Shown here: piece after piece, positions 41,686 through 50,332 of the stretch | Numbering within the stretch: position 1 is the first letter of the stretch | Layout of the letters: each line of letters starts with the position of its first letter | NCBI RefSeq assembly: GCF_900100695.1 | Contig: NZ_FNCF01000002.1 | Location: 62,001-126,000, forward strand | Length of the DNA stretch: 64,000 nt | Reading direction: 5' to 3' | DNA from: Klenkia brasiliensis | GTDB taxonomy: Bacteria > Actinomycetota > Actinomycetes > Mycobacteriales > Geodermatophilaceae | Program-made: the position numbers and the translations under genes | Notes under the pieces: model-generated | What the model saw: the letters and a program-made list of their open reading frames with translations, nothing else | Database searches by the model: none | What the model was told of the DNA's origin: nothing

Positions 41686-42522
41686 GTGCAGTTGGAGAAC
41701 TCGTTCCTCGTCCCCGTCCCCGTCGACGACGCGTGGAAGGTGCTGCTCGACATCGAGCGGATCGCACCGTGCATGCCGGGCGCCGCGCTCGACAGCGTGG
41801 AGGGCGACGACTTCACCGGCCGCGTCAAGGTGAAGCTCGGGCCGATCAACCTGACCTACGCCGGCAAGGCCTCCTTCATCGAGAAGGACGAGGACAACCA
41901 CAAGGCCGTCATCGACGCCCGCGGCAAGGACCAGCGCGGCAACGGCACCGCCGCCGCCGTGGTCACCGCCCAGCTCAAGAGCGAGGGCGACTCCACCCGC
42001 GTCGACGTCCTCACCGACCTCAACATCACCGGCCGCCCGGCCCAGTTCGGCCGCGGCGTGATGACCGACGTGGGCAACAAGCTGCTCGGCCAGTTCGCCG
42101 ACAAGCTCGCCGCCCAGCTCGGCGAGACCGAGGCGCCCGCGCAGGAGCCCACGGTCGCGAGCACCGTGAAGGAGAAGGCCGCCGACGCCGCGGCCACCGC
42201 CGCCGGTGCGGTGGGCGAGGTCGCCGAGTCCGTCGCCGGTGTCGAGGGCGACACCCCGATCGCCGAGGCCGCCCGCAAGGCCGCCTCCACGACCGTGGAG
42301 GCGGCCGACGCCGCTGCCGACAAGGCCGAGGAGGCGAAGAAGGAGGCCGCCACGCCGGTCGCCGCCAGCCCGGCCGCCCGGAAGCCGCAGGCCGAGCCCG
42401 AGCCCATCGACCTGCTCGACGTCGCCGGCGGTGCGGCCTTCACCCGGTTCGCCGCGCCCGCCGCGATCGGCGTCGGCGCCCTGCTGCTGGTCGCCCTGGT
42501 GGTCCGCCGCCGCCGGCGCTGA
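41686..42522 (+). CDS. CoxG-like membrane-anchored SRPBCC protein
   Basis: 278 residues from GTG 41686, with GGAGG 7 bases upstream. The SRPBCC/CoxG domain (about 1-150) begins MQLENSFLVPVPVDDAW and contains CMPGAAL. An Ala/Glu-rich linker (about 150-245) leads to a transmembrane helix near the end (AIGVGALLLVALVV) and a basic tail. CoxG recruits Mo-hydroxylases to the membrane, linking them to respiration. Here the anchor is a C-terminal helix, as in Oligotropha CoxG. Last gene of the operon. Confidence 0.9.
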   Translation: MQLENSFLVPVPVDDAWKVLLDIERIAPCMPGAALDSVEGDDFTGRVKVKLGPINLTYAGKASFIEKDEDNHKAVIDARGKDQRGNGTAAAVVTAQLKSEGDSTRVDVLTDLNITGRPAQFGRGVMTDVGNKLLGQFADKLAAQLGETEAPAQEPTVASTVKEKAADAAATAAGAVGEVAESVAGVEGDTPIAEAARKAASTTVEAADAAADKAEEAKKEAATPVAASPAARKPQAEPEPIDLLDVAGGAAFTRFAAPAAIGVGALLLVALVVRRRRR

Positions 42523-42542
42523 TCAGCCGAGCTGATCCGGCT

Positions 42543-42578
42543 CCGTCCTGGCTCACCGACACCGGTGAGCCAGGACGG
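42543..42578 (+). terminator. Terminator of the Mo-hydroxylase operon
   Basis: A perfect 16-bp stem (42543-42558 with 42563-42578) with a four-base ACAC loop, 20 bases after the CoxG-like gene. It is preceded by a second palindrome GATCAGC-CGA-GCTGATC (42521-42537) that includes the stop codon. Confidence 0.88.
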
Positions 42579-42702
42579 CCGTCGATCAGCTGGGTCGATC
42601 AACAACCTCGGCGGGCCCGGGCCGCGGTGTCACTCATGGTGCCAGTCAGCTCGTCACTTGGTCGGATGATTGTTGTGCATAAAACCCGTCCGGCGTAGGC
42701 CA

Positions 42703-42722
42703 TGTGAAGTACGGTGTGAAGT
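42703..42722. promoter_or_regulatory. Direct repeat TGTGAAGT x2 at the cassette start codon
   Basis: TGTGAAGT occurs at 42703-42710 and 42715-42722, 12 bases apart, ending at the GTG start of the first cassette gene. It could be an autoregulatory site for the cassette HTH protein or a ribosome-site-related repeat. Confidence 0.4.
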
Positions 42723-43541
42723 GTGGCAGCCGACCTTGCGCATGGAGCATTCTCCGACCCAGCTCCGCATCGCGTAGTCCTTCCTAACAGCCCGCTGGTT
42801 AGGGTTCTCGCACAAGTGCGGTTTCCGCAGCTGGCAACGATGCGTCAGGAAGCTATCCCACGAACTTTAGATGCTGTTATCAACGATCTGAGTGACGGCT
42901 TCCCTCTGATGGAACGTTCGCAAGAAGTCCAGTTCTCATTTGGGCCCGCCGGGTTCTCCTCCGATCAGGCGGGGCAACTTTGGGAGCTGAAGTCGCTCGC
43001 AGGCGATTGGACGGTCAGTATCGGCGCAACCTCTGTTGCGATGCACACGGGTTCTTACGCGGACCTCAACGATTTTCGCACTAGGTTCGAGGTGGTTCTA
43101 GAATCGCTAGCTAAACACGTTCGGCCACCCCGCTACGACCGAATCGGCGTTCGATTCACCAACCGAGTCGAGAACCCGGAACTGCTCGCCAACTTGGCTT
43201 CCCTCATTCGACCTGAGATGATCGGCGGCGGTGCTGCCGTCGCCGGGCGCTCAGATGTTGTCGTTCAACACACGCTGCACGAGTCGTTATACGTACTTGG
43301 GGAGGACATCTTGCATGCGCGCTGGGGCAGCCTCCCTGCTGGAGCCGTCGTTGACCCGTCCCTGCCCGGCGCCGCTGTCGATAGTTGGTTTTTGGATCTC
43401 GACTCATTCCGGCAAGCTTCTGGAGCGTTCTCGCCCTCCGACATAAGCGAGGAAATTCGTAAGCTGGGAAAGACGGCCTATCGCTTTTTCCGGTGGGCCG
43501 TGACCGACCAGTTTTTGGCTGCGCATGGAGCTTCGAGTTGA
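42723..43541 (+). CDS. TIGR04255-like protein, cassette gene 1
   Basis: 272 residues. The layout matches the sporadically distributed TIGR04255 family: an N-terminal SPLVRVLAQVRFPQL strand, a middle NDFRTRFEVVLESLAKHV helix and the signature RIGVRFTNRVENPELL. The C-terminal part ends with a TAYRFFRWAVTDQFLAAHG helix. The biochemical role of the family is unknown; its patchy distribution points to mobile, accessory functions. GTG start; overlaps the next gene by 4 bases (TTGA). Confidence 0.78.
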   Translation: MAADLAHGAFSDPAPHRVVLPNSPLVRVLAQVRFPQLATMRQEAIPRTLDAVINDLSDGFPLMERSQEVQFSFGPAGFSSDQAGQLWELKSLAGDWTVSIGATSVAMHTGSYADLNDFRTRFEVVLESLAKHVRPPRYDRIGVRFTNRVENPELLANLASLIRPEMIGGGAAVAGRSDVVVQHTLHESLYVLGEDILHARWGSLPAGAVVDPSLPGAAVDSWFLDLDSFRQASGAFSPSDISEEIRKLGKTAYRFFRWAVTDQFLAAHGASS

Positions 43542-44317
43542 GCCTTCTCGAAGAGGCTGGCCGCCTTCGCGCTAATCGGAAAGTTGTCGATTCTTCGCCG
43601 TTTTCGTACACTGCATTCGTCTTCTTGATGTCCAGTTGCATGATATCGGGTATCCCTGCCACTAGCGGCATGGGTGCTGCGCGATCCGTCGAGACAAGCG
43701 TTTTTCTTGGGACGGGAAATGTCTCGAATCGGCTCTACGCGCGAGGGTCTGACGGACTTAATTGCACGTCTCGGGCCATGAACGATCTGACGGCATGGTC
43801 GAGTACCTGTGGGCTCGCTCAGGACGTAGTGTTCGATCCGGGGGCAGGTCTGACTGTCCAAAATGCTTTCCCGGAGTGGGTTCCTACTGGTTATGTCAAC
43901 TCGCGTTCGGGCGTAATGGTGCTTGCTTTGGATGTGTCGCCGACTGTGGCGGACAGTCGACAGCATCTCGTAACGGCGGCGCAGAAACTGGTAGAGCTAA
44001 AGTCGAACCTGGGCTTGACGTGGGATCACCTTGCGCGAACTTTCGGAGTCTCTCGGAGGGCCGTCCACCATTGGGCTTCCGGCGCCCGAATGAATGCCAG
44101 TCACGAAGCGCACCTCGATCGACTTCACGCGCGGTGGGTCCTGCAGGCGTCAGCCGGTCGCGAAGATCGACGCCAAGCGTTCCTATCTGCGTCGGCGGGA
44201 ATGGATGGGCTTCCCGGTCAGCGTGTCTCGCGAGGGCGAATGATTGCGATCAACGATGCCCCGTTCACTCCGCGGGAGATGCTGGGCGCCGAACTCGAGG
44301 AGTCCGAGGACGCGTGA
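43538..44317 (+). CDS. Helix-turn-helix protein, cassette gene 2
   Basis: 259 residues if TTG 43538, which overlaps the previous stop, is the start. The N-terminal half (1-140) has no recognisable domain but contains a cysteine- and glycine-rich stretch. About residues 150-200 form an XRE-like helix-turn-helix (GLTWDHLARTFGVSRRAVHHWASG, here LARTFGVSRRAVHHWASG). The acidic C-terminus contains AINDAPFTPREMLG. Probably the cassette regulator or a DNA-recognition component. Overlaps gene 3 by 4 bases. Confidence 0.68.
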   Translation: MSLLEEAGRLRANRKVVDSSPFSYTAFVFLMSSCMISGIPATSGMGAARSVETSVFLGTGNVSNRLYARGSDGLNCTSRAMNDLTAWSSTCGLAQDVVFDPGAGLTVQNAFPEWVPTGYVNSRSGVMVLALDVSPTVADSRQHLVTAAQKLVELKSNLGLTWDHLARTFGVSRRAVHHWASGARMNASHEAHLDRLHARWVLQASAGREDRRQAFLSASAGMDGLPGQRVSRGRMIAINDAPFTPREMLGAELEESEDA

Positions 44318-45282
44318 AGGAGCAAGGCGATGGGGGGTCGTCTGGCCTGGGTTCTGACGTAGACGGACCTCCTGACTGGCGGCAGGGTGACCGTCTCGAT
44401 CTGCGCCAATTGCACATCCATGGTACCGATGGTTGCGAATCGATTGACGCACCTCTCGGCGTTGCGATTATCAGTCAAACTTGCGACTTGGTGCGGGATT
44501 CGATTCAGACTATTTCTGTTTCGCCGATAGTGGACCTCCCGACAGACGTGGCCCAACATGCGGCTCGTGGATGGCGTCCCCGGTATGTCTCGCTTGGGGT
44601 GGGCGGGACCGAGTTTGTTGATTTAGATATAATCGCTACGGTAACTAAGTCGAAGGCGGCGGCCGTCTGGCAAGCGCCCGGCTTTGACGGTTCGGACTTG
44701 CCAAGTGTCCGGGCCTTCGGGCAGCGGTTAGGCAGGCGCTTCAGTAGGTTTGCATTTCCGGACGAGGTGACGCCTGTATTCGACGTCCTTCGAAAGCGAA
44801 TCATGAAACGCGAGGGCAAGGAGCGGAGCGCCGAGTGGCTCGCCCTTCGAGACATTCGTGAAATCCGGGTGGAGTCATTAAACGGTTGGAATGCTGCGCC
44901 GTATGATTTGAAAATCATCCTTGTATTAATCGAAGGCGTACTCCCACCGTACCCAGAAGAAGGTATTGATCAGACTGACCTGCACACTTGGCTAGCTGAG
45001 AACCCTGATTCGCTGACCATCGCCAGCCGCTTGTATCGTCTCGGGAGCTTCGCAAAGCTATCGAACCCCGACGATATTGAGATCAATCTTCTCTGGATGG
45101 CACTAGCGGACGCGTGGGCAGAATTGTGCACCTCGGGTGGGGCAGGTGTCGGCGGCCCCACGATCCTAGAGGGTGGGGAGGTTACCGCAGAAGTTGTCTC
45201 GGAAGACGAGTTCTCATTGGGCCGGATGAGGCGAACTGAGATGCTCGATTTAGATCACGTGTCCGGTCCGGACGACCTATAA
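44314..45282 (+). CDS. Unknown protein with GVAIISQTCDLVRD motif, cassette gene 3
   Basis: 322 residues. I do not recognise the family. The most striking segment is LGVAIISQTCDLVRD (about residues 49-63), a buried strand followed by Cys-Asp, reminiscent of proteins with a SQ/SH-x-CD motif. An acidic/basic middle follows (RKRIMKREGKERSAEWLALR), then an alpha-helical C-terminal third and a Glu/Asp-rich tail. No membrane segment or signal. It may be an effector or nuclease-like component, but no catalytic set is proven. The stop TAA is also the last sense codon (TTA) of the opposite-strand hydrolase. Confidence 0.7.
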   Translation: MKEQGDGGSSGLGSDVDGPPDWRQGDRLDLRQLHIHGTDGCESIDAPLGVAIISQTCDLVRDSIQTISVSPIVDLPTDVAQHAARGWRPRYVSLGVGGTEFVDLDIIATVTKSKAAAVWQAPGFDGSDLPSVRAFGQRLGRRFSRFAFPDEVTPVFDVLRKRIMKREGKERSAEWLALRDIREIRVESLNGWNAAPYDLKIILVLIEGVLPPYPEEGIDQTDLHTWLAENPDSLTIASRLYRLGSFAKLSNPDDIEINLLWMALADAWAELCTSGGAGVGGPTILEGGEVTAEVVSEDEFSLGRMRRTEMLDLDHVSGPDDL

Positions 45283-45891
45283 CCACCGACGCAGCCAGGT
45301 CTCGACGGCGGTGCGCACGGCGGGCGGGTCGGCCTTGAGGGCGTGGTCGCCGCGCACCGCCACCACGGTCGCCGGGTGCTCGCCGAGGGCGGCCACCACC
45401 GCGGCCGGGCCGCCGAAGGCGTCGCTGTCGCCCTGCACCACCAGTACCGGGACGGCGACCGCGGTCAGCTCGCCCGCCCGGCTCTTCTCCGGCTTGCCCG
45501 GCGGGTGCAGCGGGAAGGCCAGGCACAGCACGCCCGCCGCGCCCAGGGCCGCCGCCGTCCGGCAGGCCACCCGCGCCCCGGCGCTGCGGCCGCCAAGCAC
45601 GACCGGGCCGGTGAGCAGGTCGCCGACCGCGCCGTGGATCGCCGTCCAGCCCTCGTCGAGCTTGGGCGGGGCGGCGGCGACGCGCTTGCCGGCCACCCGC
45701 CACGGCTGCTCGACGCGCAGCACCCGCCAGCCGAGCCCGACCGCCGCATCGGTGGCCGCGAGCAGGTCGGGTGCCTCGATGCCGCCGCCGGCGCCGTGCC
45801 CGAGCAGCACCGTGCCCACCACGTCCCCGGCCGGGTCGTAGACGGTGACCCGCGCGGGACCCAGCGGGGTGTCGACGTCCCGGGTGGTCAC
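45277..45891 (-). CDS. Alpha/beta hydrolase, dienelactone-hydrolase-like
   Basis: 204 residues. Nucleophile elbow GGRSAGARVA, Asp in VQGDSDAFGG and His in VRGDHALK form the expected catalytic set of the short alpha/beta-hydrolase (KANL3/Tex30-like) family. GTG start overlaps the ATPase stop by 4 bases. The last sense codon is TTA and the stop TAG; both lie in the low-G+C cassette, so the cassette boundary falls at the very end of this gene. Substrate unknown. Confidence 0.85.
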   Translation of the reverse strand: MTTRDVDTPLGPARVTVYDPAGDVVGTVLLGHGAGGGIEAPDLLAATDAAVGLGWRVLRVEQPWRVAGKRVAAAPPKLDEGWTAIHGAVGDLLTGPVVLGGRSAGARVACRTAAALGAAGVLCLAFPLHPPGKPEKSRAGELTAVAVPVLVVQGDSDAFGGPAAVVAALGEHPATVVAVRGDHALKADPPAVRTAVETWLRRWL

Positions 45892-47504
45892 GCGGGGCGG
45901 CGCTGCAGCGGGGGCAGGGCGAACCCGTCGGCGACGTGCGCGGCGAGCTCGAGGTAGGCCCGGCGGGCCGGTGCGCCGACGCGGTCGAGGTCGATCAGCC
46001 CGCCGGTGACCAGGTGCGGGTCGTAGGGGATCTCCACCACGGCGCGGCAGCGGGCGGCGAAGTGCTCGCGCACCATGCCCATGTCCACGTCGCCGGTGTT
46101 GGGCCGCACGCTGGAGATCACCGCGACCGAGCGGGCGACCAGCTCCTCGTGGCCGTGCGCGATCAGCCAGTCCAGCGTCTTGCTGGCCCGGCTCGCGCCG
46201 TCGACCGAGGGCGCACCGACGACGACCAGGGAGTCGGCGATGGCCAGCGTCCCCGACATCGCCGAGTGCAGCAGGCCGGTGCCGGAGTCGGTGAGGATGA
46301 TGTTGAAGTACCGCGCCAGGATGTCGGCGACGGTCGTGTACTCCTCCTCGCTGAACGCCTCGGACAGGGCCGGGTCCTGGTCGCTGGCCAGCACCTGCAG
46401 CCGCCCGGCCAGCGAGGTGAACGCCGACACGTCGGTGAAGGAGCGGATCCGGTCGGTGGCGGCGAGCAGGTCGCGCACGGTCACGTCGGTGACGTTGGTC
46501 AGCCGCTCGGCCAGCGTCCCGGCGTCGGGGTTGGCGTCGACGGCGACGACCCGGTCACCGCGGTGGTGGGCCAGCGTCAGCCCGAGGCAGCAGGTGGTGG
46601 TGGTCTTGCCGATGCCGCCCTTGAGCGAGACGACGGCGATGCGGTGGGACCCGCGCACCGGGGTGGTCACCCGCTGCACCATCGCCCGGTGCTCGACCTC
46701 GGCCTGCGACAGGCCGGGGTTGTAGCTGCCGCCGGTGGCCTTGTGCACGAACCGCCGCCAGCCCCGGGTCGGGGCCTCGGGCGCCTGCCGCAGCAGGGAC
46801 TGCGAGGTGAGCGACGGCGGGGGAGCGGCCGGGCCGGACTGCGACGTCCAGGACGTGCTGCCCTGGCTGCCCCACCCACCCGTGGGCTGCTGCCCCCACT
46901 GCTGCTGCGGTGCCTGGCCCTGCTGGGGTGCCTGGCCCTGCTGGGGGGCCGGCTGCTGCTGGGCGGCGGGCTGGGCAGGTGCCTGCGGGGCGGGTGCCTG
47001 CTGGGCCGGGGCCTGCTGGGCCGGGCTCCGCGGGCCGGCCTGCTGCTCCCAGGACCGGTTGTCCCAGCTGTGCTGCTCCCACGTCGGCGGCTGCCCGACC
47101 GGCTGGTCGGCGGGCCGCCAGCTCGGCGCCGCCTGCTCGGTGGCGGCCGACGGGGACGGGGTCGGGGTGGCCGGCTCGGCGGCCTGCTGCGCCTGCGCCT
47201 CCTGCTGCCAGGACGGCGGCTGCTGCCACGCGGCGATGTGCTCGGCCGACTGCTGGTCCCAGGGGCGCTGGTCCTCGGGCACGGTGGGCTGCTGCGCGGT
47301 CTGCTCCCAGGACGCCGCCCCGCCGTCCAGCCGGATCTCCCGGGTGCCGCCCCCGGACTCGCCGGCCGGACCCGACCAGCTGTCCAGCGCGGCCTGCCAG
47401 CGGTCGCCGTCGGTGCGGCGGCGGGCCTCCTCCGACGGCACCCCGGAGTCGGCGGGCGCGCCGTCGGCGGTCGCGTCGGCGGGGTCGGTCGGACGGTCTG
47501 GCAC
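45888..47504 (-). CDS. EspI/MinD-like ParA-family ATPase with disordered N-terminus
   Basis: 538 residues from GTG. Residues 1-255 are disordered and rich in Gln, Pro, Ala and Trp, with QGQAPQ repeats and many WQQ/WEQ motifs. Residues about 285-530 are a MinD/ParA domain with the deviant Walker motif KGGIGKTTTT and an AVDANPDAGTL switch. The layout is that of EspI and related ATPases beside ESX/type VII systems, but no ESX gene is in the window. Could act in secretion, polarity or septum positioning. Confidence 0.85.
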   Translation of the reverse strand: MPDRPTDPADATADGAPADSGVPSEEARRRTDGDRWQAALDSWSGPAGESGGGTREIRLDGGAASWEQTAQQPTVPEDQRPWDQQSAEHIAAWQQPPSWQQEAQAQQAAEPATPTPSPSAATEQAAPSWRPADQPVGQPPTWEQHSWDNRSWEQQAGPRSPAQQAPAQQAPAPQAPAQPAAQQQPAPQQGQAPQQGQAPQQQWGQQPTGGWGSQGSTSWTSQSGPAAPPPSLTSQSLLRQAPEAPTRGWRRFVHKATGGSYNPGLSQAEVEHRAMVQRVTTPVRGSHRIAVVSLKGGIGKTTTTCCLGLTLAHHRGDRVVAVDANPDAGTLAERLTNVTDVTVRDLLAATDRIRSFTDVSAFTSLAGRLQVLASDQDPALSEAFSEEEYTTVADILARYFNIILTDSGTGLLHSAMSGTLAIADSLVVVGAPSVDGASRASKTLDWLIAHGHEELVARSVAVISSVRPNTGDVDMGMVREHFAARCRAVVEIPYDPHLVTGGLIDLDRVGAPARRAYLELAAHVADGFALPPLQRRPA

Positions 47505-47586
47505 GGGTGGCCCCCATCGGGAGTCTCGGGACGGAACCTGCAGGCCAGGCCACGCTAGTGCAGGGTTGCGGGCCCGGCTCGTCCGA

Positions 47587-48261
47587 TCACCCGGCCGGGG
47601 GCAGCGCCAGCAGACCCGCCACGACCTCGACCAGGTCGGCCCCGTCCACGTGCGGCGGGTCGAGCACGGCCGCGTACCGGTGCTCCGCGCGGGCGGCCCA
47701 GCCCCCGGTCAACCCGGCCCGCTGCGCCCCGTGCACGTCCCATCCGTGCACGGCGACCAGGGCGAGGTCGGCCGGGACGACGTCGCAGACCCCGGCCGCC
47801 CACAGGTAGACCTCGCGCGCGGGCTTCCACGCGCGGATCGCCTGCGAGGACAGCGACCGCTCGACGAGGTGGTCCACCCCGCCGCGGGCGAGACCGGCCT
47901 CGGCGACGCCGGGACCGCCGTGGGTGAGGGTGACCGCCCGGACGCCGGCGCCGGCCAGCAGCTCGAGGGCGGGCCGGACGTCGGGGTGCGGGGCCAGGTC
48001 GCCGAACACGTTGGCCACCGCCGAGCGGGCCTCGTCGTCCAGGTCGGTCAGCTGGGCGAGCGCGGCGTCGAAGGCGTCGCGGAAGGAGCACCACGAGCCG
48101 GTCAGGGTCGCGGCGAACCCGGTGCCCAGGGTGCGGCCGAAGACGGTGCCGAACAGCTGCGCCGGCACGCCGCGGTCGGCCAGCGCCGCGGCGACCGGCC
48201 CGACGTCGAGCAGCGTCTCGTTGACGTCGAAGGCGACCACGGCGGGCCGGGTGCGGGTCAC
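47587..48261 (-). CDS. HAD-superfamily haloacid dehalogenase type II-like hydrolase
   Basis: 224 residues from GTG. Nucleophile Asp in AFDVNETLLD, second motif Thr in VTLTHGG, Lys in AWKPAREVY and acidic pair near VAVHGWDVHG. The spacing is that of 2-haloacid dehalogenases (HAD IA type II). Overlaps the DedA stop by 4 bases and is co-directional with it. Physiological substrate unknown. Confidence 0.87.
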   Translation of the reverse strand: MTRTRPAVVAFDVNETLLDVGPVAAALADRGVPAQLFGTVFGRTLGTGFAATLTGSWCSFRDAFDAALAQLTDLDDEARSAVANVFGDLAPHPDVRPALELLAGAGVRAVTLTHGGPGVAEAGLARGGVDHLVERSLSSQAIRAWKPAREVYLWAAGVCDVVPADLALVAVHGWDVHGAQRAGLTGGWAARAEHRYAAVLDPPHVDGADLVEVVAGLLALPPAG

Positions 48262-48959
48262 CGGTCGTCCTTCTCGCGCCGCTCCACGTCCAGGACGCGG
48301 TCGGCGGCGCTGCGGTCGGGCTCGACGTCGCCCTGGGTGATCTTCTCCTTCACCGCCCGGTAGACGAACCACACCACGACGCCGACGACGGCGGCGTAGA
48401 TGACGTAGTCGAAGTACTGCAGGTACTCCTGCACCAGACCGCCCAGGGCCACGCCCAAGCCGATGAGCAGCGAGTTCCAGATCAGCGAGCCGCCGAGGGT
48501 GTAGAGCAGGAACTGCGGCCAGGGCATCCGCACCACCCCCGCGGGGACGGACACGAAGCTGCGCACGATCGGCACCATGCGGCCGAAGAACACCGCCGAG
48601 CGGCCGTGCCGCTCGAACCAGGCGAAGGTCTTGTCGACGTCCTCGGTCTTGACCAGCGGCAGCCGGTCCAGGAAGGCGTGCGACCGGCGGGGGCCCAGCG
48701 AGCGCCCGACCTGGTAGAGCACCGCGGCGCCGAGCACCGAGCCCAGCGTGGCGAACAGGATGACCGGGACGAGCGCCATCCGGCCCTCGTTGATCAGCAC
48801 GCCCGCGGCGCTGAGCACCACCTCGCTGGGGATGGGCGGCACGACGGTCTCGATGAAGATGGTCATCCCGACGCCGACCGGGCCCAGGGTCTCGATCAGG
48901 TCGAGCAGGAACCCGGTGATGCCACCCTGGTCGGACGAGGTCGCGGCGAGGACGGACAT
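48258..48959 (-). CDS. DedA-family membrane protein, copy 1
   Basis: 233 residues from ATG 48959, chosen as the natural N-terminus; the frame runs much further upstream, opposite the amidohydrolase gene. DedA features: ETVVPPIPSEVVL near residue 38, GRMVPIVRSFVSVPAGVVRMP near 130 (shown by position; key residues R, P, G). Five or six transmembrane helices. Members act as lipid scramblases or flippases (for example for undecaprenyl phosphate or phosphatidylethanolamine). A second DedA gene lies at 62704-63438. Confidence 0.92.
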   Translation of the reverse strand: MSVLAATSSDQGGITGFLLDLIETLGPVGVGMTIFIETVVPPIPSEVVLSAAGVLINEGRMALVPVILFATLGSVLGAAVLYQVGRSLGPRRSHAFLDRLPLVKTEDVDKTFAWFERHGRSAVFFGRMVPIVRSFVSVPAGVVRMPWPQFLLYTLGGSLIWNSLLIGLGVALGGLVQEYLQYFDYVIYAAVVGVVVWFVYRAVKEKITQGDVEPDRSAADRVLDVERREKDDR

Positions 48960-48993
48960 GCGCCCACGGTATCGGCGGCTAGCGTCCTCGGGC

Positions 48994-50289
48994 ATGGCGC
49001 ACCGATTCACCGCCCGGGCCCTCGTCGTCGGCGACCGGGCCGGCACCGTCGTCCCCGACGCCGTGCTCGACGTCGAGGACGGGCTGATCAGCTGGGTCGG
49101 GCCCGCCGGCGAGGCGCCCGCGTCGGACGCCGAGGTGACCCGGCTGCCCGGCGTCCTGGTGCCCGGCATGGTCAACACGCACTCGCACGCGCCGATGGTG
49201 CTGTTCCGCGGCCAGGGCGAGGGGCTGCCGCTGGACCGCTGGCTGCGCGAGGTCATGTGGCCCCGCGAGGCCCGGCTGACCCCGGAGGACGTCGAGGTCG
49301 CGATGACCGCCGCGTCGGCCGAGATGCTGCGGCACGGGGTCACCACCAGCGTCGAGATGTACTTCCAGCCCGAGCGGCTGGCCGCGGCGGTGCGCACCAC
49401 CGGCGCCCGCGCCGTGGTGGCCAACCCGCTGATCGGGCTGCCCGGGTTCGGCACCTTCGACGAGCAGCTGGCCACCGCCGTCGGGCTGGCGGCGTCCTCG
49501 GACGAGCAGGTCGAGTTCGGCATCGGCCCGCACTCGGCCTACACCGTCCCGCTGCCCGTGCTCCGCGACGCCGGGCTGGCCGCCCGCGAGCACGGCCTCC
49601 TGCTTACGATCCACGTGGCCGAGACCGCCACCGAGGGCGACGAGCTCCTCGCCGAGCACGGGGTGTCGGTGCCCCAGCTGCTGGCCGCCCACGACGTGCT
49701 CGGCGGCCGGGTGCTGGCCGACCACTGCGTGCACATGGACGACGCCGACCTCGAGCTGTGGCGCGAGCACGACGTCGCCGTCGCGCACTGCCCCGGCTCC
49801 AACACCAAGCTCGCGAGCGGGACGGCGCGCCTGCGCGACATGCTCGACCGCGGCATCCGGGTCGGGATCGGCACCGACGGCCCGGCGTCCAACGACAACC
49901 TCGACCTGTTCGAGGACCTCCGGCTGGCCGCGCAGCTGGCCCGCCTGCGCGAGCGGGACGCCCTCGCCCTCACCGCGCCCGAGGCGTTCTGGCTGGCCAC
50001 CGGCGCGGCGGCCGCGGCGATCGACCGGCCCGACCTCGGTCAGCTGGAGGTGGGCCGCCGGGCCGACCTGGTGCACGTGGACACCGACGACATCGCCTTC
50101 ACCCCGGTCGGGGACCTCACCGACCTGGTCACCCACCTGGTCTGGTCGGTCGGCTCGCGGCACGTCCGCGACACCTGGGTCGCCGGCCGCCAGGTCGTCC
50201 GCGACGGCGTCTCCACCACCGTGGACGAGGCGGAGCTGCGCGCCCAGGTGCAGGAGCGCGGCCTGCGCCTGGCGGCCGAGGCACGCTGA
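48994..50289 (+). CDS. Amidohydrolase, MTA/SAH deaminase-like (Atz/Trz family)
   Basis: 431 residues. Metal ligands in [20 protein letters not shown] and HCVHMDDAD with a final Asp in [14 protein letters not shown], the arrangement of 5'-methylthioadenosine/S-adenosylhomocysteine and related deaminases. ATG start, divergent from the DedA gene over 34 bases. In the cytoplasm it probably deaminates a nucleoside or guanidino/triazine-like compound. The precise substrate cannot be told. Confidence 0.9.
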   Translation: MAHRFTARALVVGDRAGTVVPDAVLDVEDGLISWVGPAGEAPASDAEVTRLPGVLVPGMVNTHSHAPMVLFRGQGEGLPLDRWLREVMWPREARLTPEDVEVAMTAASAEMLRHGVTTSVEMYFQPERLAAAVRTTGARAVVANPLIGLPGFGTFDEQLATAVGLAASSDEQVEFGIGPHSAYTVPLPVLRDAGLAAREHGLLLTIHVAETATEGDELLAEHGVSVPQLLAAHDVLGGRVLADHCVHMDDADLELWREHDVAVAHCPGSNTKLASGTARLRDMLDRGIRVGIGTDGPASNDNLDLFEDLRLAAQLARLRERDALALTAPEAFWLATGAAAAAIDRPDLGQLEVGRRADLVHVDTDDIAFTPVGDLTDLVTHLVWSVGSRHVRDTWVAGRQVVRDGVSTTVDEAELRAQVQERGLRLAAEAR

Positions 50290-50332
50290 CTCCCTCCCGG
50301 CTCCCTCCCGGCTGGACGTAGGGTCCCGCGGC

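Larger units (their letters stand above)
42600..45282. other. Lower-G+C, probably acquired three-gene cassette
   Basis: Base composition drops sharply after the terminator and recovers at about 45283. For example, 44581-44640 has 31 G+C of 60, against 48 of 60 at 30001-30060. The three genes overlap by 4 bases each (TTGA, then GTGA). They use TTA and other AT-rich codons rare elsewhere in the window. No integrase, tRNA or direct repeat bounding the segment was found. Confidence 0.8.

Noticed and set aside
42500-45300. Search for att sites, tRNA or integrase around the low-G+C cassette
   Set aside because: No flanking direct repeat, tRNA gene or recombinase could be seen.
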